A stretch of DNA of 20,861 nucleotides from Deltaproteobacteria bacterium UBA1386 (GTDB lineage Bacteria > Desulfobacterota > Syntrophorhabdia > Syntrophorhabdales > Syntrophorhabdaceae), in contig DBQU01000121.1 in NCBI GenBank assembly GCA_002305765.1, positions 1 through 20,861 on the forward strand, given 5' to 3'. A program made the translations under genes and the position numbers. Under the pieces are notes generated by a model. The model did not search any database. It had not been told where the DNA came from and saw only the letters and a list, made by a program, of their open reading frames with translations. This document shows positions 16,532 through 20,861 of the stretch, piece by piece. Numbering within the stretch: the first letter of the stretch is position 1; each line of letters begins with the position of its first letter.

Positions 16532-17701
16532 TCATTTGCTTCTCAACGCCTCCACGATGTTCATATGCGCCGCCCTCAGGGCCGGCAGGAAGCCTCCCGC
16601 AAGGCCCATGACGATCGCGAAGACAAGGGCCCTCATCGTGATGCCGGGGGTGAGGGAGAACTTGAAGGCAAGCTCCGAGAAGGTCTGGAAGTTCACCGTG
16701 GACACCTCCACGAGCTGCATTAGAGAGGCGAACGTTACTCCCACCGCCCCGCCGATGAGGCCGAGGAGAAGGGCCTCCACCAGGAAGGACAGGAGGATGC
16801 TCCTGCGGCGGAAACCGAGCGCCCGCAAGGTGCCGATCTCGCCTATCCTGTTCGCCACGGCGGCGTACATGGTGATCATGGCCCCTATGATGGCCCCGAG
16901 GGAGAAGATGAGCGTCAGCGATATTCCGAGGATGCGCAGGAACCTGGCCATCACCTCTGACTGTTCCAGGTAGTAGCGGGTCTCCCGTTTCACCTCCTGT
17001 GTGAGACGGGGGTCCGTCTCGATCCTTTTCTTGAAGTCGTCGAACCGCGAGGGGTCGTTCATCCGAAGGAGCATGGAGGAGAAAACGGGCCGTCTGAAGG
17101 CGGGCATGAGTTGTTCCACGTCCCCCCATATCTCGGAGGTGAAACCCGTGTTGCCCGCGTCGAAAACCCCTACGATGCGCCATTGCCGCATCCCGAAGCG
17201 CAGCTCGCCTCCCAGGTCAGCGTTCTTGAAGCGTTTCGCGACGCTTGAGCCGACGACGACCTCCGAGGAGCCCATCCGGGGCATCCGGCCCCTCACGAGG
17301 GCCACCTGGGGACGAAGGGCAAGGGAGCTTTCCCCGATCCCCCGGATCGTCACGTTGGAGACCTTGTTCGTGTCCTTCTTGGGAAGACCGATGAGGACAA
17401 CGAGTTCCTTCGCCACGAGTCGCTTTCCACCGGGCCCCGTTGCGACGATGGGATCCGTTTCGATGATGCCCGCCTGGGCACGATCCACCCAGCTCTGCAC
17501 CTCCGTACCCGACCCCTTCCGTATGATGACGGCATTATCGTACGACCCGGTTTCGACCAGGGTCTTCTGGAGGCCCTCGGCGAGCATGAGGATCGTCGTG
17601 AACACGAAAACGACGAGGGCCATGCCCGAGACGGTCAGCACCGTCGTGAGCCTGCGGGTCCAGAGGTTCCTCAAGCTGTAGGAAAAGGGAACGCCTTTCA
17701 T
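16532..17701 (-). CDS. ABC transporter permease, FtsX/MacB type (second permease)
   Basis: The 389-residue inner-membrane protein has the MacB_PCD/FtsX architecture. There is one N-terminal helix (TVLTVSGMALVVFVFTTILM, about 19-38), a large periplasmic domain (~40-260) with the family phrase VVVGSSVAKRF, and three C-terminal helices (ILGISLTLIFSLGAIIGAMI; SFLVEALLLGLIGGAVGV; ALVFAIVMGLAGGFLPALRA). It ends in the AHMNIVEALRSK motif typical of the family. Such permeases pair with a LolD/MacB-like ATPase and an adaptor to export lipids, peptides or drugs, or to move lipoproteins. ATG 17701 overlaps the stop of the upstream permease by four bases. The frame remains open upstream to 18421, but that stretch overlaps the upstream permease in another frame and is arginine/glycine-rich noise. 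Confidence 0.9.
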   Translation of the reverse strand: MKGVPFSYSLRNLWTRRLTTVLTVSGMALVVFVFTTILMLAEGLQKTLVETGSYDNAVIIRKGSGTEVQSWVDRAQAGIIETDPIVATGPGGKRLVAKELVVLIGLPKKDTNKVSNVTIRGIGESSLALRPQVALVRGRMPRMGSSEVVVGSSVAKRFKNADLGGELRFGMRQWRIVGVFDAGNTGFTSEIWGDVEQLMPAFRRPVFSSMLLRMNDPSRFDDFKKRIETDPRLTQEVKRETRYYLEQSEVMARFLRILGISLTLIFSLGAIIGAMITMYAAVANRIGEIGTLRALGFRRRSILLSFLVEALLLGLIGGAVGVTFASLMQLVEVSTVNFQTFSELAFKFSLTPGITMRALVFAIVMGLAGGFLPALRAAHMNIVEALRSK

Positions 17702-18855
17702 TCGATCATCCTCAACCCGTCGGCGATCTTCATCTTCAGGGTGCGGTATACGGGTATCACGGCCGCGAGGACGCCCACAGCCAGGGAAAAAACGATATCG
17801 AGGACAATGGTATCGGGTTCGACGTTGAAAACGGGGAAGTAGGCCCCCATCGCCTTGCCGAATAACGCAGCCGCGGGGTACGTGGCCGCGATCCCCACGG
17901 CGCATCCCATCGTTGTGATGACCACGGACTCTCCCAGGATAAGTCCCACTATCCGCCAGCCGCCGAAACCCAGCGTCTTGAAAACGGCGTACTCGTTCGT
18001 GCGCTCCCTGACCGACATGGCCACCGTGTTCGCGACGACGGCAAGGATGATGACGATGACGACAAAGGAAACGAGCTGGATCGCCGTTATGATCGTGTCC
18101 GACATGGCCACGAAACCCAGTGTGAAGGCCTTTTCCGTTTCCGTGATGGTCTCGGCGAAGGAGTTCTTGAAAAGGGCGTCGATGGCCTCGGCGATGGAGA
18201 TCGCCCGGCCGGGGTCCTCGATACCCACCATGTAGAAGCCCACCTGGTCGGCCCTCCTCGGGGCGGTCTTCTTCAGGGACTCGTTGAGGTAGTCCCAGTG
18301 GAACATGAAGACCGTCTCGTCCGCGTTCGGCTCCCTCCCCCTGTATATGCCGCGCATAACGAATTCCCAGTTGCCGGGATAGATGGTGCCCTTGAGGACG
18401 ACGGTGTCCCCTATCTTCCATCCGAATCTCTCCGCAAGTTTCCGTCCCGCGACGAACCCCTTGCGGTCCCGGAAGAAGGCCGTCCTCTCGTCATCGGGGA
18501 TAGCATACTCACGGTAGAGGTCGAAATACGTCCTTGCGTCGACCGCAAAATTGGCAAAGAAGTTCTTCTCGTCGATATAGATCCCGCCGAACCAGTTCCC
18601 CCAGGACACCTCCGAGACTCCGTCCACCTGCCTGATCCTGTCCTTGTAAGAATAGGGAAGGGGGAACATGATGGAGACCGCGTTGCGCGTCACGAGCCTG
18701 TAGGCGCTCGAGGCCTCGACCCCCGAATACCAGGCGTTGATGACGGTCCTCAGGAGCCCGAACGCAAGGAGGGCGATGGTGATGGAAAGAACGGTAAGAC
18801 CGGTGCGGAGCTTGTGCCTGAAGGCGTTCTTAAAGAGTATCTTGAGGATCTGCAT
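17698..18855 (-). CDS. ABC transporter permease, FtsX/MacB type (first permease)
   Basis: This 385-residue protein begins with a basic cytoplasmic segment and one helix (TVLSITIALLAFGLLRTVI, ~19-37), then a periplasmic MacB_PCD-like domain (~40-250; GRKLAERFGWKIGDTVVLKG). Three C-terminal helices follow (IQLVSFVVIVIILAVVANTVAM; VGLILGESVVITTMGCAVGIA; IVFSLAVGVLAAVIPVYRTL), and it ends IADGLRMIE. RTNEYAVFKTLGFGGWRIVGLI is the cytosolic coupling segment expected between helices two and three. Together with the next gene it probably forms a heterodimeric permease. It overlaps the ATPase gene by 26 bp and the second permease by 4 bp, so the three are surely translated from one message. Confidence 0.92.
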   Translation of the reverse strand: MQILKILFKNAFRHKLRTGLTVLSITIALLAFGLLRTVINAWYSGVEASSAYRLVTRNAVSIMFPLPYSYKDRIRQVDGVSEVSWGNWFGGIYIDEKNFFANFAVDARTYFDLYREYAIPDDERTAFFRDRKGFVAGRKLAERFGWKIGDTVVLKGTIYPGNWEFVMRGIYRGREPNADETVFMFHWDYLNESLKKTAPRRADQVGFYMVGIEDPGRAISIAEAIDALFKNSFAETITETEKAFTLGFVAMSDTIITAIQLVSFVVIVIILAVVANTVAMSVRERTNEYAVFKTLGFGGWRIVGLILGESVVITTMGCAVGIAATYPAAALFGKAMGAYFPVFNVEPDTIVLDIVFSLAVGVLAAVIPVYRTLKMKIADGLRMIE

Positions 18856-19531
18856 TGGTCAGGATGCCCTTGTCGAGGTGCCTGATGACGTGCGCCTTCT
18901 TCGCCGCCCGCGGATCGTGGGTGACCATGATGATGGTCTTCTTCGACTCCTCGTTCAATCGGTCCATGAGGTCCATGATCTCCTCGGCGGAGTTCCTGTC
19001 GAGGTCCCCCGTTGGTTCGTCGGCAACGAGTATGGTGGGGTCGGTGACGATCGCCCTCGCTATCGCGACGCGCTGCTCCTGCCCGCCCGAGAGTTGCGAC
19101 GGGTAGTGGTCCATCCGGTCGGCAAGTCCAACCACCCTCAAGGCCATCTCGACATGCGCCTTGCGCTCGGAACGTGAAAGGGGTGTCAGCAGGAGGGGCA
19201 GTTCGACGTTCTCGAAGGCCGTCAGCACGGGGATGAGGTTGTAGAACTGGAAGATGAAACCCACGTTGAGAGCACGCCATTTCGCCAGCTCCGTTTCCGC
19301 GAGCGTCGTGACGTCGACGTCCCCTATCACGATGGAACCGCTGTCGGGCTGGTCGATGCCGGCAATGAGATTGAGGAGCGTGCTCTTGCCCGAACCCGAG
19401 GGACCCATGAGCGCCAGGAACTCCCCTTCGGCGATGTCGAAGCTGATGTCGCTCAAGACCGGGATGACCTGGTTCCCCCGGTGATAGGACTTGCAGAGCT
19501 TTTGTATGGAGACTATCGTCCCGGCGTCCAT
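18830..19531 (-). CDS. ABC transporter ATPase, LolD/MacB type
   Basis: The 233-residue ATPase has a full motif set: Walker A GPSGSGKS (43-50), Q-loop Gln95 in GFIFQFYNL, signature LSGGQ (147-151), Walker B ILVADEP with Asp171 and Glu172, D-loop GDLD and H-loop His205 (VTHD). The sequence GFIFQFYNLIPVLTAFENVELPL is characteristic of the LolD/MacB/FtsE group that works with FtsX-like permeases. It begins directly after the stop of the adaptor gene with no gap, so it may be translated by re-initiation. Whether the complex exports a substrate or moves lipoproteins cannot be told from the ATPase. Confidence 0.96.
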   Translation of the reverse strand: MDAGTIVSIQKLCKSYHRGNQVIPVLSDISFDIAEGEFLALMGPSGSGKSTLLNLIAGIDQPDSGSIVIGDVDVTTLAETELAKWRALNVGFIFQFYNLIPVLTAFENVELPLLLTPLSRSERKAHVEMALRVVGLADRMDHYPSQLSGGQEQRVAIARAIVTDPTILVADEPTGDLDRNSAEEIMDLMDRLNEESKKTIIMVTHDPRAAKKAHVIRHLDKGILTNADPQDTL

Positions 19532-20749
19532 CTACTGCCCTGTTATCTTCACCCGGGAGCCGTCCTTGAGGCGCTCGGGGGGATCGAGGACAACCCTGTC
19601 GCCCGAGGAGGCGCCGCTTTTGATCTCCACCATGTCGCCGAAGACCTCTCCCGTTGTCACTTCTCTCATGTCGGCGCGCCCATCCTTCACGACGAAGAGA
19701 TATTTCCCGCCCTTCCTCTCGACGACGGCCTTGCCGCTCACCGCCGTCCGCGGTCTCCTCTCGTCGCCTCCGACCTCCCGTGACAGAAAGGCGACCTTCG
19801 CGCTCATCTCGGGGAGTATCCTCGGATCGAGGTGGTTGAAGTTCACCTTCACCATGACCGTCGCCTTCGTCCTGTCCGCCGTGGGGACGATCATGTGGAC
19901 GGTGCCATCGAAACGCGTATCGGGAATTGCGTCGAGCTGGATCTGGCAGGGCTGTCCGACCTTCAGTTTTCCCAGGTTCGACTCGGAAACGTCCGCCTCC
20001 ACCTTCAGCGACGACATGTCCGCGAGGGTGACGACCGCCGCCTTGGCGGTGGACGAGGCGCCTATGGGGGTGATGATGTCCCCGACATCGGCATTCTTCG
20101 TGAGCACCACACCGTCAAAAGGCGCCCGTATGTACGTGTATTCGAGAGAGACCCGGGCCTCCCTGACAGCGGCCTGTTGGGCCCTCACCGAGGATTCGGC
20201 GCCCGCGACGGAAGCCTGGGCCTTCTTGTACCTGGCCTCGGCGGCGTCATAGACGGAGCGGGTGGTAAACTCTTTGGCAAGGAGGCGCTTCTCCCGTTCG
20301 AAGTTCACCCTGGCATCGTGCAGTTCGGCCCGTGCCTGATCTACCGATGCGCGCGCCGCATTGAGATTGGCCTCTGCCTGCCTCAACGCGGCGGCAAGGT
20401 CGGCATTCTCGAGACGCGCCAGGACCTGGTCCTTCTTCACCTTGCTGCCCTCTTCCACGAAGAGCTCCTCCAGGCGGGCCGTGACCTTCGAGGCGACCGC
20501 CGCCTTTCGCTGGGGAACGACGTAACCGCTGGCATTGAGGAGGGTGAAGGACTGGGCGGGATAGTAGTGCTGCACGCTGACGGCGTCGACCCTGACGGCG
20601 GGTGTGAAGACCCCGGCCGCTGCAAGGACGATGAGGAGCACGATAACGGCCGCCGCGACGATATAGACGGTCTTTCTTTTGCCCCGGGCCGCCCGGAATG
20701 CGGGGCGGCTCTTGTCTATCCTGAGTTGCGAGAGGTCTTCTTCAGCCAT
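19532..20749 (-). CDS. Membrane-fusion (periplasmic adaptor) protein, MacA/HlyD-like
   Basis: This 405-residue adaptor is anchored by one transmembrane helix (about 27-48, TVYIVAAAVIVLLIVLAAAG) and otherwise periplasmic. The order is a first barrel-sandwich strand pair (ASGYVVPQRKAAVASKVTARLEEL), then a lipoyl-like half. A coiled-coil hairpin follows (~110-205; Ala/Glu/Arg-rich LRQAEANLNAARASVDQARA). Then comes the second lipoyl half with YTYIRAPFDGVVLTKNADVGD, and beta-barrel and membrane-proximal domains. In MacAB-type pumps it links the inner-membrane ABC transporter to a TolC-like channel, which is not encoded in the window. It is the first gene of a four-gene operon. No Shine-Dalgarno sequence precedes ATG 20749. 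Confidence 0.93.
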   Translation of the reverse strand: MAEEDLSQLRIDKSRPAFRAARGKRKTVYIVAAAVIVLLIVLAAAGVFTPAVRVDAVSVQHYYPAQSFTLLNASGYVVPQRKAAVASKVTARLEELFVEEGSKVKKDQVLARLENADLAAALRQAEANLNAARASVDQARAELHDARVNFEREKRLLAKEFTTRSVYDAAEARYKKAQASVAGAESSVRAQQAAVREARVSLEYTYIRAPFDGVVLTKNADVGDIITPIGASSTAKAAVVTLADMSSLKVEADVSESNLGKLKVGQPCQIQLDAIPDTRFDGTVHMIVPTADRTKATVMVKVNFNHLDPRILPEMSAKVAFLSREVGGDERRPRTAVSGKAVVERKGGKYLFVVKDGRADMREVTTGEVFGDMVEIKSGASSGDRVVLDPPERLKDGSRVKITGQ

Positions 20750-20764
20750 CGGTGACCGGTCCGT

Positions 20765-20792
20765 ATAATAGCATACTGGTAGTTAATGTTAA
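20765..20792 (-). promoter_or_regulatory. Promoter of the adaptor-ABC operon (proximal)
   Basis: On the minus strand TTAACA (20792-20787) and TATTAT (20770-20765) are separated by 16 nt, with TGC just before the -10 (extended -10). A start near 20758 leaves a leader of about 9 nt. This is an A+T-rich island in a GC-rich region. Confidence 0.5.
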
Positions 20793-20815
20793 ACGAGCCG
20801 TAATGCCCGTGTCAA
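20788..20815 (-). promoter_or_regulatory. Possible second, upstream promoter of the adaptor-ABC operon
   Basis: A consensus TTGACA (minus strand, 20815-20810) and TTTAAC (20793-20788) are 16 nt apart. The -10 of this candidate overlaps the -35 of the proximal promoter, so the two could compete. The rest of 20816-20861 shows no gene I can support. Confidence 0.35.
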
Positions 20816-20861
20816 TAGTTCCCGGGCGGCTCGGCCTCGATGGCACGTGGTATGGACATAC

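Noticed and set aside
17702..18421. A 240-codon upstream extension of the second permease, suggesting a fusion
   Set aside because: The extension lies in another frame of the first permease gene, is arginine/glycine/histidine-rich, and the FtsX-type protein starts naturally at ATG 17701 with a 4-bp overlap.

Overview
The window is high-GC bacterial chromosome from a Gram-negative organism: it holds the C-terminal end of an outer-membrane beta-barrel protein and an envelope MacAB-type efflux set. The gene string ftsH-folP-cdaA-cdaR-pdxJ-acpS-nnr-tsaE-lysC-cimA is the kind of order I associate with Deltaproteobacteria (Desulfobacterota). A syntrophic or sulfate-reducer-like lineage is my best guess, but there is no rRNA or other marker here to fix it. 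No tRNA, rRNA, CRISPR array, insertion sequence or phage gene was seen.

Layout. Bases 1-507 hold the end of a porin-like gene, a strong intrinsic terminator and a nonamer-repeat inverted structure. Bases 508-1347 (minus) encode a flavodoxin-fold, cysteine-motif flavoprotein. From 1585 to 13774 a long plus-strand run encodes housekeeping functions: FtsH protease, dihydropteroate synthase, c-di-AMP cyclase CdaA with its YbbR-domain partner, PdxJ, AcpS, the fused NAD(P)HX repair enzyme, TsaE, aspartokinase, citramalate synthase, a small free-standing copy of the citramalate/isopropylmalate synthase regulatory domain, and a soluble PAS hybrid histidine kinase. Start/stop overlaps of 4 nt (folP-cdaA, lysC-cimA, cimA-regulatory domain) suggest translational coupling. 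Converging on this run is an 818-residue minus-strand protein of unknown function (13852-16308). The right end (16532-20749, minus) is a tight four-gene operon: membrane-fusion adaptor, ABC ATPase and two FtsX/MacB-type permeases.

Metabolic logic. LysC starts the aspartate family and CimA starts a threonine-independent route to isoleucine from pyruvate and acetyl-CoA. The extra regulatory-domain protein, translationally coupled to cimA, is the best candidate in the window for an uncharacterised system: a possible trans-acting allosteric subunit for citramalate synthase.

A second layer not explained by genes is a set of short tandem repeats of 7 or 9 bp, mostly ending in ACC or built on CTTGAA, found in five intergenic gaps (about 385-505, 1505-1525, 6439-6557, 13785-13802 and 16459-16527). 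Some are arranged as inverted arms. They look like one interspersed family. One copy fills the whole leader of acpS.
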